Shown in pieces: positions 24,331 through 38,044 of a stretch of 64,000 nt of DNA (positions within the stretch are counted from its first letter, which is position 1; every line of letters starts with the position of its first letter). Origin of the DNA: Callipepla californica brunnescens (taxonomy: Eukaryota; Chordata; Aves; Galliformes; Odontophoridae); contig JALIRH010000044.1 in the NCBI GenBank assembly GCA_023055505.1, positions 3,348,001 through 3,412,000 of the forward strand, in the 5' to 3' direction. The position numbers were made by a program, and so were the translations under genes. The notes under the pieces are model-generated. The model saw only the letters and a list, made by a program, of their open reading frames with translations. It was not told the DNA's origin and made no database searches.

Positions 24331-27300
24331 TGCTGTTGGGGAGATGATTCATGGCTCAGTTCTGAGTGGATGCAAACATTTAACTTCAGAGCAACAAAGA
24401 TCTGGATCCAAAGCAAAACATCTCAGCTCAAACCTCACACCAGCTGAGAAAGTCAACTGAACAGTGGCAATGGTAACAGCTGCAGCCCCATCTCAGGAAA
24501 GATCTGACCAGCAGAGCAAATTTCCTGGTCTAAAAATGCAGAGTGAAACAATACGAAACCAACTGGATTCCAGGAATGGGCTCCTCTTTTGTCACAGCTC
24601 ATCTTCATGTTCAAAGAGCGTATAGTATTCATTCAAACAGTGCACGGTAAGAGATATGGCAGCACAAAAATGGAAAAAAGGTTGGCAGTAAATTGAAACA
24701 AGTGCTTAAATTCCAGCCTGTATGCTCAATTCTGTTACATATTTCTGCAGTGGGAGACGAGTCAGAAACAAAATGTATGGCAGACAAATCGCTTGATCCA
24801 ATTAGAGAAAATATAAATCAGCCTGTCTGTTAATCCCAAAGAGGCAGGTGAGGGGATCTCAGGCAGAAAGCACCCTGTTTGAGCTGCTTAAGCGGAATTC
24901 TCCTGGGAGAAGGCGGGCAGATCTGAGGTCTGAGAATCCAGTGCACAGATTGGAAAATAATGAAGCTGGACCACTGTGATTGCTTGGGAGGTGACAGCAC
25001 TGAAAAACAAAGAGATCTTGGTGCCTGAATTAGGGCAGTGGGAGAGATCAGCTTGCACATACGGCAAGGGGTTGGGTTACATGTAATTGCTCCTGTGAAG
25101 AGTGGGTGGTTTGCAAGTGTTATGACAGCTGCAGAGCAGAGGATGTCTCTGCTATGAGACAACACAAAGCTGGACCAGAAAGCAGGGAGGCACAAGTCAC
25201 TGAACTTGCTAATGCAGGGCAAGTACTTGGTCCCAAGGCTCTTGTGCTGTGCTGGGATTCAAGATGCAGTTACGTTTATCAGCACTTAGGCTCATCCATT
25301 CATTCCCTCCTCACAGAGAGCGAATAGGTCCATTCACTGAGCTGATCTATGCATTAGTCATAGGAGTGGGACCTTCTCACAGCTTGCAGCTCGCTTGCAG
25401 CTCTAGACTGGAGGATGGTGGTTTCAGAATCTCTATATTTATTGTCTTAAGTTTTCATCCTCATTACCTGAAGGGAGAAAAGCTTTGACTGCATGTACTT
25501 AACATGACAGGTTGTCTTGCCAATATAATCAGTGTTCAGTTTCCTGATAGTGTACAGTTCATTATAATATGATTTTAGCCTTTAAGTGACTGATGCACAA
25601 CCTCACAACTCCATCTTTCCATCATTCATCTAGTGATGTATTTGGCAACCAGTTCTCTCCTTATCTTGTCCTCATTTTGCATCCCAGTTACTTTATGCAA
25701 ATAAGTCAACAGCACAACAGATAATGCATTCCTGCACTAAAAGCTCCCATGCACACAAGAGCTAGCATTAAACCCTGCTGCTTTTAAAGAAGAGGATGAC
25801 TGCTGAGACAGAGAGGTCTGGGACAGCATTTGTAACACAGAAAGGTGAAACACCCATTTTGACATGGCAGCAATGATTTTCTTCCTCAATGCTTTCCATT
25901 CTAAAGGCTGGTAAGAGTCTTACTATGGAAATGGACTCTTTTGCACCCACCTTTCTGTCCTCATTTCCAGGATTCCTAACACTTGACACTTGGGTGACTG
26001 TTTCCTATAAGCCACTGTTTTGTCAGTCTTTGTTCTATGCCCTCCTGATCCCTGTGGCCATCTGCCCAAGTATTTAAGGCCATTGCAGACCTTAAATGCA
26101 GAGATCAGTTTAGCTCAGGCTGGACAGATATAAGTGCCTTCAGTACAGAAGGCCTCTCATTTTAGTCTTGGGGGAACCTGCTTCCAGGAAACTATGTCAA
26201 GAGATCTGGAACTGATGCTACAAAAACCCGGCATCTCTTCTTCTATGCCCTTGTGGAACGGGCAAGCAGCTAGCAGTGTTCTGCTGCAAGGGGAGGCAAA
26301 GCAGTGTACACCAAGCCATCACTGTTCATTGTGTAATTTGATGTGACATATCTAGCATTTTTAGCACAGGCATTCAGGCTGCTTGTTCACTTTACCTTTC
26401 TATTTAGTTCTTTGAGAGTTTACCTGACTAAAGGCTGAGAAATTAAGCTCTTCCACTGTATCTCCATGTGTACAAACCTGGTCCCACTAGGAACCATGCA
26501 AGCATTGTCACTGATTTTGTTCGGACCATCATTCCACACTTTTCAACTACAGAAAAAAGTCCTTACTTTGTACCCTGCCCCCGTTCTTACTGGTGCTCAC
26601 ATGTTCTTCAAATCTACAGCACAATTTGCACGGGAAATTCTTCGTTTTTTTCTCCTTTCCCGTAGTAGTATAAATTTGATACGCAACAACCTTGGCCTTT
26701 TTGATGTCAGATATGACTCATGAGATAGATGCTGGCTTTACTGATTAATCTTACTTATTCATGTCTTATTTCTCCCTTATGACTTGCCAAGAGCATTTAT
26801 TTCTGCTGCACTAGGAACAAAATCTCATCTATGTCTCTGGAGCATTACATATTGCAGACTCTGTCTCTTTGGCCCTCTGCATTAATTTTCTTCAAATGAC
26901 ACCAAGGGGACAATATGTTAAGTTTGCACTATTGGTCTGACAAAACTTTGGCTTCTATTTATAATCATTTGTGTAACATGCATCAGTTTGGGTTAACTTA
27001 GACCTATTGTGGAGGGAATTGCTCTAGCAGAGACCAATCCAAAATTGCTTTCACTTTCTGTACTTGCTGAGGTTTGTGTTTTTGGTACAGTGTAAATTGT
27101 ATCAGGGATACTGACAACTCTCTAATGTACAATTGCAGGTGTACACTGGAAGGCTCTATTAATATAAGCTTTGGTCTCTTGTCCTTCTCAAGAGGATTTC
27201 TTTGTAGAATTAGGTATTGATCCTGCCCTGTTTATTGGACTTCATTCACAACTGCATGACTCCATGGCCTACTGTCATAAACACTCTAAAATCACTTGAA

Positions 27301-27384
27301 TATTATGAGCAACAGTATAAAAGATGCAACAAGGGCAATTCTGATTACATATCAGCAGAAAAAATCATAGTCAGTAGAGTCAAA

Positions 27385-27530
27385 CACAGTGGCAGGGCTC
27401 TGGAGAGGTTCAGGAATCTCTGTCCCTGAGGATATTCAAGGCTTTACTGTGGACATGGCCCTGTTATAATCATCTGTTCTGAGGGTAGATAATTTTCAGA
27501 AGTCTCTTCCAGCCTCAGCTATTCCATATT
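27385..27530 (+). repeat. CR1 LINE 3' terminal fragment
   Basis: 'cacagtggcagggctctgga', 'aatctctgtccctgaggata' and 'ttcaaggctttactgtggac', then 'cagaagtctcttccagcctc', follow the order of the CR1 3' end. It is strongly diverged. Confidence 0.72.
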
Positions 27531-30177
27531 ATGAGAAAGGTCCCTTAGTTGAATGCAGACTGGAGTGCATTAGATTCTGTGTAACATCTCTGCTCCTCGA
27601 GCACACTCAGTCCCACCATCTGTCAAGAAGGCATCAGATGTCCAATCTTTATAAACATGTGCTGCAATACAGATCAGGGAAGATCCTGCTTCCTACATCT
27701 GCAAGTTGCATGGCAATATATACAGCAATTCCTATTCTCAAGAGCCACAGGATATGTGCTACACAAAGCTGGGAGAAGAGCATTAGTTCATCTGTGGGGA
27801 AAGACAACAGCCCATCAAATACACCTCTGCATGAGAGCTAGACAGTGCTGAGCTGAGTGACTAGTGAATACAAGAGCACCCACTGTTTTAGGAGTCCCTG
27901 CTGATTCCTTTCCTTTAGCAGACAGGGTCTTTATGTACCAGCACAGCCCTGCAGCCAGTCATCCAACACTAACACCAGCACGTTAGCCAAGCTGGAACCA
28001 CAGGCACAATACACAGGACCTGGTATTCCCCACCACCCGAGTAAAATTGTTCTGGAACAAAAAAGTACCAGGTTTTATTGAGATTGGACAAAACATGGGA
28101 TAGAAGAAACAGATTTGGCAAATATATTGGATTTAAAGAGAATATTAGTTCTTTTTTGCTTTATCATCCAGATGCAAAAGTCTAACATTACTCCTTACAC
28201 AGTATTCTCTGGGGTTTAGGAATATTATAGCTGTCTGTGACCCATGCTACAGGGCTTCTGATGTTTCCTTAGGCTGACTAAACTTTAATAAATTTCTCTG
28301 TCATAAAGTTCTTTGATATTTAGTCTAAAATTTGGTGGATTTTGTTTAATTTTGTTGTAACATTTCTGGTTATAAATGAATGCTGTCCCTAGGTACTCTA
28401 CAGGAAAAAGGATTGTAAAGCAATGTATCTTTACCCAAAACATTTGGAGAGCACCAAGCTTCCCCAACAGAGAGCCAAGGTGGCTTCTATTCAGTAAAAG
28501 GAAAAATTCTCTTCTCCCTACATGGTTGATTTTGGATACACTGAAATAATTTTTGCAAGCTTCCTCTAGCTACAGGAGCTGTGAGGAAGTGCAATCAGAT
28601 AGATTAGGCTGCTCATCCTGGGAGCTCTTCCAGGAGAATTTACTCTGAACATTCCTGGGAGCAACTTGGAAGCATGCTGAAAGTGGGCGAAGTCATACTA
28701 GTGCCAGCAGTCTTCCGCTGGACACGTTCTCTCAAGTTCCTCCTTAGAGAGTGTACATAGTGCTGGCATCTGCTCTAATCTGGCATTTCTGGGAGCACTG
28801 TGTTTCCTATTCCCTCACACAGAAAGGATGCAAATAAACCATCAGACAAAATTATTGGGCTCTGTGAACCAATGCCAGGTCTACTTTATTTTATTCTTCC
28901 AACAAGATGCAGGAATAGGAAAGAATTGGGCCAAAGTCCTTACTGGACTGAATAAATAAGACTTATATTTTAATACAGGGCTTAATAGTTCATTTCAGTA
29001 TGCCCACTAAAAAATGAACTGTATTATCTTTTGCATATACCTAATCAAAGGTGTTGCTGATTAATCCCTGTTTAGAAAAGCCCAATAAATTTTTGCAATC
29101 TTAACTGTCATCATGAAAAACCCCTCAGCAGAGGCTCCATAGAGCCTGGATCTGCTCCAGTAAAATCTATGGAAGGTTGCTTATGGATTTTAAGCACTCA
29201 GGATTGAATCTGAAAAGATTCATTCACACAAAGAGCCTCAGTGAAGCCTAATAACTATGCAGGCTAGGCTGCCTAGAGATATTTCATTACAGATGTAACT
29301 GATGCTCTTTGAAGATAAGGGGATACTTTAGTCGATGGACTCTTTTTTTGCTTTTGGCTATGTCTTTGTAAATCTGGAGTAATGACATGGACTTCATAAC
29401 AGTCTCAACCCAGATTTACAGTGATGTCAGCAGGAGCAGCACACAAGCCCTGGTTGATTGCAAATGAGTACTGAACCCTTTAATTGAAATGGAATCATAA
29501 AGTAACAAATGGGAAGATATTTTCTCAATTGCACTTGAGATTATTTTTAATTTGTAGTTAATTATTAATGTAGCCACTACAGTCTAAGAATTCACATAAA
29601 TCAGCATAACTTATGTGAGGAACTGACCAGGCCTAATTAAATCCAATTGTTGCTTTGTTGTTGTGGTGTTTTTTTGTTTTTTTGTTTTTTTGTTTTTTTT
29701 TGTTTTGTTTTGTTTCCTTTTATTTCTGGGAAACCAAGGCCCCTAATGCTATAGGGTGAGCCAGAAAGTCCAGTCTGCTTTGAGAATGTGTAGATATTTG
29801 GGATTTTTAGCACACTGGAAGGCCCACATTTTCTTTATCATAAATCCTTTCAACACAAACACACCAAAGAATGAGATGTAAGGAAAATTATGCTTTTTCT
29901 TAGGTAGATTCTCTGTATTTTATTTCAAAAATATTAGGATTTATGAACAACAACAACAAATTCAAAATATACATGGAAAGAGAAAGTCTTAGGCATAAAA
30001 ACTTTCTTCTGAGGGAAAAGCATTTTTGAGATACCTTTTTTTCCATCAGATTCATAATGCCAAAGTACTAAGCTAACAGCAAATATATTAGGGTTATGCC
30101 ATACTTTTAGAAGTTATTTAATGTAACATTAAGTAATCACTTGAGTTCCTGGCAAACTCTACTGATTTCTTATAAAT
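27531..30177. other. Intergenic; GTTTTTTT simple repeat
   Basis: No gene supported. A GTTTTTTT-type repeat spans about 29,662-29,716. The AT-rich stretch at about 28,840-29,640 contains several TAATTA/ATTAAT-type homeodomain-like words, but I cannot judge conservation from one sequence. Confidence 0.5.
29662..29716. repeat. (GTTTTTTT)n simple repeat
   Basis: Successive units of G followed by five to eight T. Low complexity only. Confidence 0.93.
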
Positions 30178-30250
30178 GTTTAAGGCCCAGAGAGATCGTT
30201 ATCATAATCTAGTCTAATCTTCCACTAAACAGCCAGCCAAGAATTGGCTA
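30178..30250 (-). repeat. Ancient CR1 3' remnant (minus)
   Basis: 'tttaaggcccagagagatcg' and 'ttatcataatctagtctaat' resemble the reverse complement of an old archosaur CR1 terminus of the form 'ggccttaaactctatgaatc', as also seen at 34,560 on the plus strand. Short and diverged. Confidence 0.5.
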
Positions 30251-33200
30251 TCATTAGTAGTGAGGCTTTATATACTCAGGCTGGACACTGAAGACTGCAT
30301 GGTGCCATCTGGGAGCTGTGCTGTTCTTCTGTTCTCAACCTACTGAAATAAACTGGTGGAAATCCAGCAAGATGGAAAATGCTTCCCTATTGTTTCTACA
30401 ACTGATATTCTGGGCCTAAACTGCAGTCTTGAGCTTTACAATAGTTTGATGAGCCTTTTGGCTTCAAGTTTCTAATCCCAACTTCAGGGATCAATTTAAA
30501 ACAGTCCAGCTGAAATTATTTTCTTGGCCTGTTATTTGACCATGTCACATATATTAAACCTGAGCCAAAGACAGATCAAGTTCAGGCTATGGTTCAGGTT
30601 TGGTTTTAGGTCCAAAGGATGCCTGTGCTTTGATTAGATAGAACATTAACAAGTAATAACATTGTAATAGTTTGTAATAACTTTGCAAAAATACAGTCAC
30701 AGATGAGTCAAAAGAAGAAACTAAACCTCTTGCTGATATTGGCTTTGAATTAAAATAGTATGAAAACTGTTGGATCTTCAGAGACATGGAAACTGATCCA
30801 AAATGCAGCAGGACTTGTTTGGCATCGAGCTTCCAACTTTGACTTCTTCCTAACGAAAATCAGCACTGTATATATTTCAGCATCTTTCCTCAACATACAT
30901 AAACTAATTTCAACCAATTTAAAAAACAAAACCCTCCCAAACTACCAAAGTTCAGGGGCCTCTGTTTTTGCAGTTACAGTATTTTTACTAAGACATCCAC
31001 TTTGTGACATTTTAATTATTCACAGCACCAGAGCTTTGCAAGTGGAACATGCAGTGTATTCTCCACTCACTCATTCATTAGTTTTAATTAAACCCTTTAA
31101 TTTTATTTATGCTGTCATGGACTTATTAACAATTTGCAGCACAAACCAGGAAGTCTTAAACAGCACCTTGAGAAATCTTCCTTGCTCTAAACAGAGATCT
31201 GCTATAATAAATACAGATTCGCAGGATTATGTTCTGAAAGGCAAAAGGAACAACATCAGCAGCTTTCCCAATGCAATTTTCTTGTAGCTGTCTAGCAAAA
31301 CATATCTCAAGGCCTGAGGTGAGAATCACAAATGATGAGGTGTCCAAGGGATACAACAGAATGAAACCGCAGACAGACACTTTGTAAGTTCCTTTGTTAG
31401 AAGCAGCACATGGCTGAGCAGGAGCAGCATGATGTATTAGGAACAGTGGATAAAGTCCCACTTCAGCAGAGATTCAGGACATTTTAAGTGTTGCCAAAAG
31501 GACAAAAAGTACTGCCTGGAACTTGTTAAAGGATAAATTCAGACAACAGTACAAGTGACTCTAAACAGGGCCATGATAGCTGTAACTTACACATTTTATT
31601 GTTCTTTTAAATTCCTGCCATTCATTTGAAGAGTGTGTAACTTGCACCTTCTGACAACAGACCTCCTGTCTCTTAAAACCTTCATCATAGTGATCTGGGA
31701 GCACCTGGGGCCATCAGCCTGTATGCTATACTTCACTAAAATTCAAAGAATTGAATCAAATGAAAAAAGACACTCCTGCACCTCTGCATTGCCCTGCTCA
31801 GCAAAAATTCTGCTCCCCAGATCTTCCAACAGCCCTTCTCCCAGTCTTCTCATCTATTCTTTCCTCTCTGCCTCCTGCCCTACATGCCCTTCATGCATCT
31901 GTCTCTGTTCTCAGCTGCACACCCCAGCTCTGCCTCTCTTGTTTCCTCATCAGGTTTCACCTCTGCTACCTGCATGAAAAAGACAACTTCACACACAGTT
32001 CCTTCCACTTTTCTCTGCAAGGCGTGACTGTGTTCTCCAGCTGAGGCAGAGGGCATGGGAGTGCAGGAGAAGAAAGAAGCATCTCCACTGAACAGTGAGC
32101 TATGGCCAGATTAGTTCCTGGGATCTTACTATGACATTGCTTCTCTTCCTCATGAGACACCTTTACTTCTGAGAATAAGGAACAGGGGCTTGACGACATG
32201 ATCATGACCATAATCCCTTTCCACTTTGTTGCAATTAATTTGCAGAACTTAGAAAATGGCAGTTTGCAGATATAGAAACAGTCTCACTATGAGCAAGGGA
32301 GCTGTGCATTGCCTACCCTTTGTATGGTGCAGGATCCACTCTGTAACTGGTGAAGGTAAAGGGATGGAAAGTTAGAATGAAACCCCAGAAGACCCACAGC
32401 CTTTCCCACCTACCCACCTTCATTAGGTCTGTCACTGTTATTTTGCTTACACGCTTGCAATTATGCATAAATAAATACTGAGTGGGGCATTGACAGTTCA
32501 TCTTTTTGGCCTCTGCTTTGAGCACAAACCAAAGCCAGATAGGGAAACCTGTGTGAGTGTGCCAGTGTCAAGTGAACTAAAACAACACAACTCTCTATCC
32601 TTTGGCACAGCCTTCAAAATGTGCTCACACAGGAATTTAGCAAGGAGCTATTTATAGAGGCCAAGCTACCTCCAGGCCCTCTGTATGCTGTCCTCCCAGG
32701 AGAGCCCTGCTAAGACAAAGCAGAGCAGTGCAAGCCGAATCTGCCCTCCTCATCATGAAGGTTGAATTTCACTCCAGCCAAGAGCATTCTGGGCAACAAA
32801 TGAGGCCTCCCCTAATGTATTCCAATAAAAACAGAGGTTTAAAAAGAAATCAGTGTTTCGTTCCCTTCCAAGAAACATAAATCGTTGTAAATTGTGCTAT
32901 TTCAGGATCTTGATTTCTTTTAGGCGATGACTCCCTCTAGTGTCAAAGCAGACAGATGGTCTCTTTTGGGTCTATTTTTTGAAGAGTTGAAAGACTTCAG
33001 AGCAGTTGAACATCTATATGCTCCTCTTCCTGGCACCATCTGACAGCTTAAACACGGTCTCAGCATGTACTTAAAATATACTGTTTTGCTTTATAAGCAG
33101 GGTCTCTAAAAGTGCGGAGAGCTATAGAAAATAGATAGCAAAGATAAAACATGAACGAGTGATCCAACCGCAAGCTCAGGAATGTTCCTCTACAAGCTGG

Positions 33201-34559
33201 TTTGGCTAGGAAGCCACTTGCCATCTTTCTCTGGACAAACATGCAACCCAGATAAGAAAAAATGTAGAGTTTTCCTAAAAATCAGGTATTCTTAAGAACT
33301 TTCATTATACATGAGCCTTAGTCCACTGATGTTTGTTGGCAACATACACAGGAAGAAATATGTGTAGAAGATGAGCAATCTACTGTAAAGTAATGGGAGA
33401 AACACTGACTTCTGGAATTTGTTTCTGTTTGACTTTTCCAACCTAATAATCCACTAGGAGTAGATTTCTGCATTTAATTTCTTAAATGTACCATATCAGG
33501 GAGAGCAGGGAGAAGAAAAATGTTTTATTCCTCTGCAATATAAAAAGTACTGATACTTGCCAACTGCACAATTATTTTCAAAGGGCTTAAGTTGATATAT
33601 TGACTTTATTACACTGGCATGGTTCTGAGAGATATACTTGCCACTCAACTTGCTGGTAGAAGACATACAGATGCTTTATTACTGCAGATGGAATTCCCAT
33701 TTCTGCCAATGCTGCCAGCAATTCTGTGCCCTCCTGAGGAGTAATGCAGCCCTTAAATCACTTATTATCTATTTTCACCACAACTCTACAGTGTTAGCAT
33801 TTTGTTTTAAAAGTGTTCTTGTGCCTCTGTATAGCATTTTCACCACTAATACAGAAAGCTCCTAGGATGTTGGCTCAGACCCACAGCTTCAAGAAAGGAA
33901 GGAAAACTAGTGAAGATAAACCCATATACACTAAAATCTGCTACTGCCATGTGTTCGTTCTCTTTTTAAGAATTGAGCTGCCTTTTGGTAGTAGGATATT
34001 CGATACCTGCACAACTAATCCCCCTAGCATTGTGTTGGGATTTTTACCTTCTAAAAGCAGCCTCAGGCAGGATGAGCATACCCAGCTGATCAGCTCAGTC
34101 ACATTGGCAGCAGTTCTAGGAAAACACATAGCACAGCTAACTGCTCAGGGAAGTTTCAGCTGGAAACTGCAGATGCCTAAGGAGGTATGGGAAAATTCGT
34201 TCCCCTGAAATTCAGAGTCAAGATTTTACAAATATGCATTTTAGCCTTCTTTTAAAATCCCACTGGAGTTTTTCCTCCCTCTATTTTAAAAGGCCAGGAC
34301 CTTATTTAAGTACATGTGGGTGTTTCTTTTTTTTTCTTTTCTTTTTTTTTTTTTTTTTAAGCTAGTATGTTTCAGGCTACTTGAAATGTTTTTTCATTGC
34401 AAAGGGAATTACAATTTAAAACACCTCACCAAGTCATGTAGTGGATTTTCTATTGTTCACTGTATTTAAATCAAAATGTGATGTCTTACTAAGCCATCTG
34501 TGCTACCTCCTCTCCAAGACACAGACTTAATGTAGGAATTATTGAGTGAGAATGTTTGC
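30251..34559. other. Intergenic; possible LINE relic and T-run
   Basis: No gene supported. The longest open frame of the flank (175 residues, 30,760-31,287 plus) probably arises by chance, perhaps over a decayed LINE reverse-transcriptase tail (see findings). A CTCF-like motif lies at 32,929-32,944 and a T-run at about 34,326-34,360. Confidence 0.5.
32929..32944 (-). promoter_or_regulatory. CTCF-like motif (minus strand)
   Basis: The minus strand reads ACACTAGAGGGAGTC, the CTCF core with the first C and the base after GGG altered. Weak on its own. Confidence 0.3.
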
Positions 34560-34642
34560 TGTGTGTCACACAAGAGGTCAGAAAAAGTGATCAAATGGTC
34601 CTGTCTGGCCTTAAGCTCTATGAATCTATGAATAAATGAAAA
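34560..34642 (+). repeat. Ancient CR1 3' remnant
   Basis: 'cacaagaggtcagaaaaagt', 'gatcaaatggtcctgtctgg' and 'ccttaagctctatgaatcta' end in a repeated ATCTATGA tail, which marks an old CR1 subfamily shared by archosaurs and turtles. Plus orientation. Confidence 0.75.
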
Positions 34643-35052
34643 TACTAGGTCTAAGCACTTTGTGACAAGGGATGTCTTTAAATATTTAGCAAAGCTTTGT
34701 GTCCATTGGGATTGCTGTAAATAAGAGTAGCAGTCATATGCCTGAGGCTCAGACATCTCAGATCACCTTAATGCATGTATACATTTGTGTGATGACAGCT
34801 CAAAGCTGTTCAAATGCTAGGGTCACATAATTCTGAATATGCAGTGGTTCAAATTACCTTTTTCTTGGCTGGTCAGTCAAACCTTTCTGTGTGATGGCTC
34901 CTTTGCAATCAGTTGTACTCCACATACAGGATTTCCTCAGAACAAAATCCATAAATGTGTGCTGTCACTAAGTCCTTCTTTAATCTTCAGTTTGGCAAAA
35001 TACATACTGAAATATGTGAAGGAAATGCTTAACTAAAAATGTCAAGAATGAT
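34643..35052. other. Intergenic, nothing recognised
   Basis: Short unique stretch between an old and a younger CR1. Confidence 0.55.
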
Positions 35053-35898
35053 GAATTTGGCCAAGTGTCAGCAGGTCACACTCTTAACAGCGCAACTAGG
35101 TCACTAAGGGGCCTGCGAGAATTGTCTCCTGCTAAGAATCCAGGACTTACACATGGCAGGCTATTACTGGGTACATTGGGTACATTGCTGGGACATGTAT
35201 ATAGGCTAGGTGATGAGAGGATGGAAAGCAGCCCTGTGGAGAAGGACTTGGGGTACTGGTGGATGGAAAGCACAACCTGAGCTGGAAACATGCACTTGCA
35301 ACCCAGAAAGCCAACAGTATCCTGGACTATAACAAAAGAAGCAAAATGAGCAAGTCAAGGAACGTGATTCCCCTCTTCTGTTCCACTCTCATGAGACCCC
35401 ACCTGCAGTATCATGTTCAGCTCTGGGGCTCCCAGCACTGGAAAAGCATGCAACTGTTGGAGTGGATCCAAAAGAGGCCATAAGGCTGAGAAGATAGTTG
35501 GAGTATCTCTTGTGATGAGAGGCTGAGAGCGTTGGGGTTGTTCAGCCTGGTTTCAAGGAGATCTCATAGTGGCCTTACAGTACTGAAAGCTCAGGAGCGG
35601 TTCTTTATCAGAGCACGTAGCGATAGGACAAGGGGCAATGGTTTAAAAATAAAAAGGGTAGGTTTAAGTTAGATACAAAGAAGACATTCTTCACAATGAA
35701 GGTGGTGAGGCACTAACAAAGGCTGCCCACAGAAGCTGCAGATGCGCTATTCCTGGAAGTGTTCAAGGCCAGGCTGGCTGGGGCCCTGGGCAGCCTGATC
35801 TAGTGGGATGTGTCCTTGCCCATTGCAGAGGGGTTTAAACTGTGTGGTTGTTAAGGTCCTCTCCAATCAAAATTGTTCTTTCATTCTGTGATTCTATG
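35053..35898 (+). repeat. CR1 LINE, longest copy in the window (about 850 bp)
   Basis: A 5'-truncated CR1 that keeps the end of the second open reading frame region and the 3' untranslated part. Landmarks in order are 'gaaggacttggggtactggt', 'catgagaccccacctgcagt', 'gttcagctctggggctccca', 'gggttgttcagcctggtttc', 'tgttcaaggccaggctggct', and a terminal 'cattctgtgattctatg'. Frames are broken by stops, so no active protein is encoded. Confidence 0.94.
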
Positions 35899-38044
35899 TT
35901 TCACATAGAATTCCTGTGCCATGACTCTCAGGATAAGATTTTACAATAGGAAAATGAATAAAAATGACAACACAAAAATGAAACCACTGCCCCTTTCCAT
36001 CTCATCACTGACAATATATTACAGATCCTGGTTTTCATTATCCAGTTCAGAATCACATAAACAAATTGCTTCCTTTCCAAGTTGTTATTCTACTCAAGCC
36101 TCCTTGGAAGCCTAGTTGTATTTCCTCACAGACCACCAGAACTGACTGCTGAACTCTGAGCACTTGGCCAGGATCCTTTCCAGCGTTTCTGCAAGGCTGA
36201 CAGAAAGGGAAGAAGTCCACACAGTTTTAATCTGCCAGCCTTGCTAATTCAAGTAAAAGAGCATCATTATTGTGTATCAAAAGTTGCCAGAATCGGTTCC
36301 AGTAGGGATTAAGTGTCATCATTAATGCATGCACGCTAGAAAGGGAAGGTTAGGACTACATTAACTTTTTTTTTAAAACTAACCGAACAAGCAGAACATG
36401 TCCTGCCTAGAAAAATCACACAGACAGTGATTTGGCAGAGTAGCTGCACTGCAGCTTGCAGTCACCTACGTGTAACGAGAAAGAAAAGAACAAGAAAATG
36501 ACTTCTTAGTGGACAGTTCCAGGATACAGCTCAGGTTGGAAAGGGATTAAAACCATAGATTTCACCTATTTAGGCAGAACTATACATTAAGGTAAAAGAA
36601 AAAAAAGAAAGGCACAGTGTTGTAAATGCATCAAGGGTGGGGTTCTACCAGACTTTAATCAAACAGCCTACATCCACACCACCTAGGAGCTCATCTGTTG
36701 TGATCTGTTGCACAACATACTTAGTATTTAAATGTCACTCCCAGTGCACATGGCATTTCACAGATAGATGACATGGATCAGTCTCTGCCTGAAAAGCCTG
36801 TCACTTTATCAAGTTATGGTTTCAGAGCACTCTAAGAAAGACCATCTTCAATACCATACATCCCCTCACACACAGATAATGACAGGAACCTTTTTGAGTA
36901 AGCTCTACTTGTTTGAACTGTGTTTGGAGGCACAGTCAGGACACCAGCAGAAATGTTTTGTTCTGCAAGTACATGCCTCAAACCAACAGTACCTAATATT
37001 TTATTATAGCCTTATTTCTGGACCTAGTATGACCACTCATTTTCCTCTCAAGCTTGGGAAAGAAGCTTTTCATTTGAAAACTCCCCTCCCGGCAAATAAC
37101 ACAAAGCTTTTTTTTTCTTCTTTCAGGACAACTTATCTTTCCTCCTCATTAATCAGTTTCTGGAAAACTGAGCCTAGCCCTTTATAAAGCAGTTCAGTTT
37201 TGACAACAGCGTGATATTACTCTGTCCTTAAATGTCCCCTAGTTGCCGCTTTTCCCATTCTGCTGGAAGACTTTGCACTCACATTTTCAATCACTTCAGC
37301 AATTACAAAGCATCATTCTTGTATTTAGAACACAGCAACAAAGGTTAAAAATAAACGTCCTCATTCTAGTCTTTAAATAGGAAATAAATAATATTTGCAG
37401 TAGTAGTCTAAGAGCTAAGGAAGCTACAGAAGCAAACAAGAATATGTCAACTAACCAGTTTGTTGCTGCTGACATTACAGATCCTAGAAGACCAGTTCTG
37501 TGCTCCCTTGAGACTTCCAGAGATGGGGAACAGGAAGGAATAAGGGATGAAAAGACAGGGAAAGAATGGCTTCAATTAATAACTTGTAATATTTGTTATG
37601 AACAAAACCAGGCCACCAGCAATTCTGATTATTCATTCAGGCTTGACACCAGTGGTTTATTAAAGGAAATGGTTTGATTTCTCGGAGAGCTGGCACATGG
37701 AGCACTCAATAGGATATAATATTTTGTATAGCTGTTGATGCTAGTTATCTATGGAAAAAAAAAACAAAAAACAAAAACACAGAACTCCTACTCCTGGATC
37801 AAGTGCATGGGCACTGTGCAGGTGTGTTAAATATGCTACAAATTTGTAAAAAATGTTTGTTATGTTTGAAATGCTTGAATCACTGAGTACACAATTTATC
37901 AGCAGTGTTTCACTGCAACAACCTGGATTCCAACGATGAATTGTAGAAACATGGGTTGGGGTAATGTCATACAATTACTGTCCAGAGGGGCTAGGACTTT
38001 CCCAGTAACAGACTCTACGGAACCACCAGATTGCATGCAGTGAA
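35899..38044. other. Intergenic, nothing recognised
   Basis: AT-rich unique sequence with no supported coding exon. Several short open frames occur on both strands without splice or domain support. Confidence 0.55.

Larger units (their letters stand above)
22701..27384. other. Intergenic; T-rich block only
   Basis: No coding exon recognised. A CTCF-like motif at 22,766-22,780 lies in the minus orientation just right of the LTR. A long T-rich block at 24,236-24,330 is listed separately. Confidence 0.55.
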
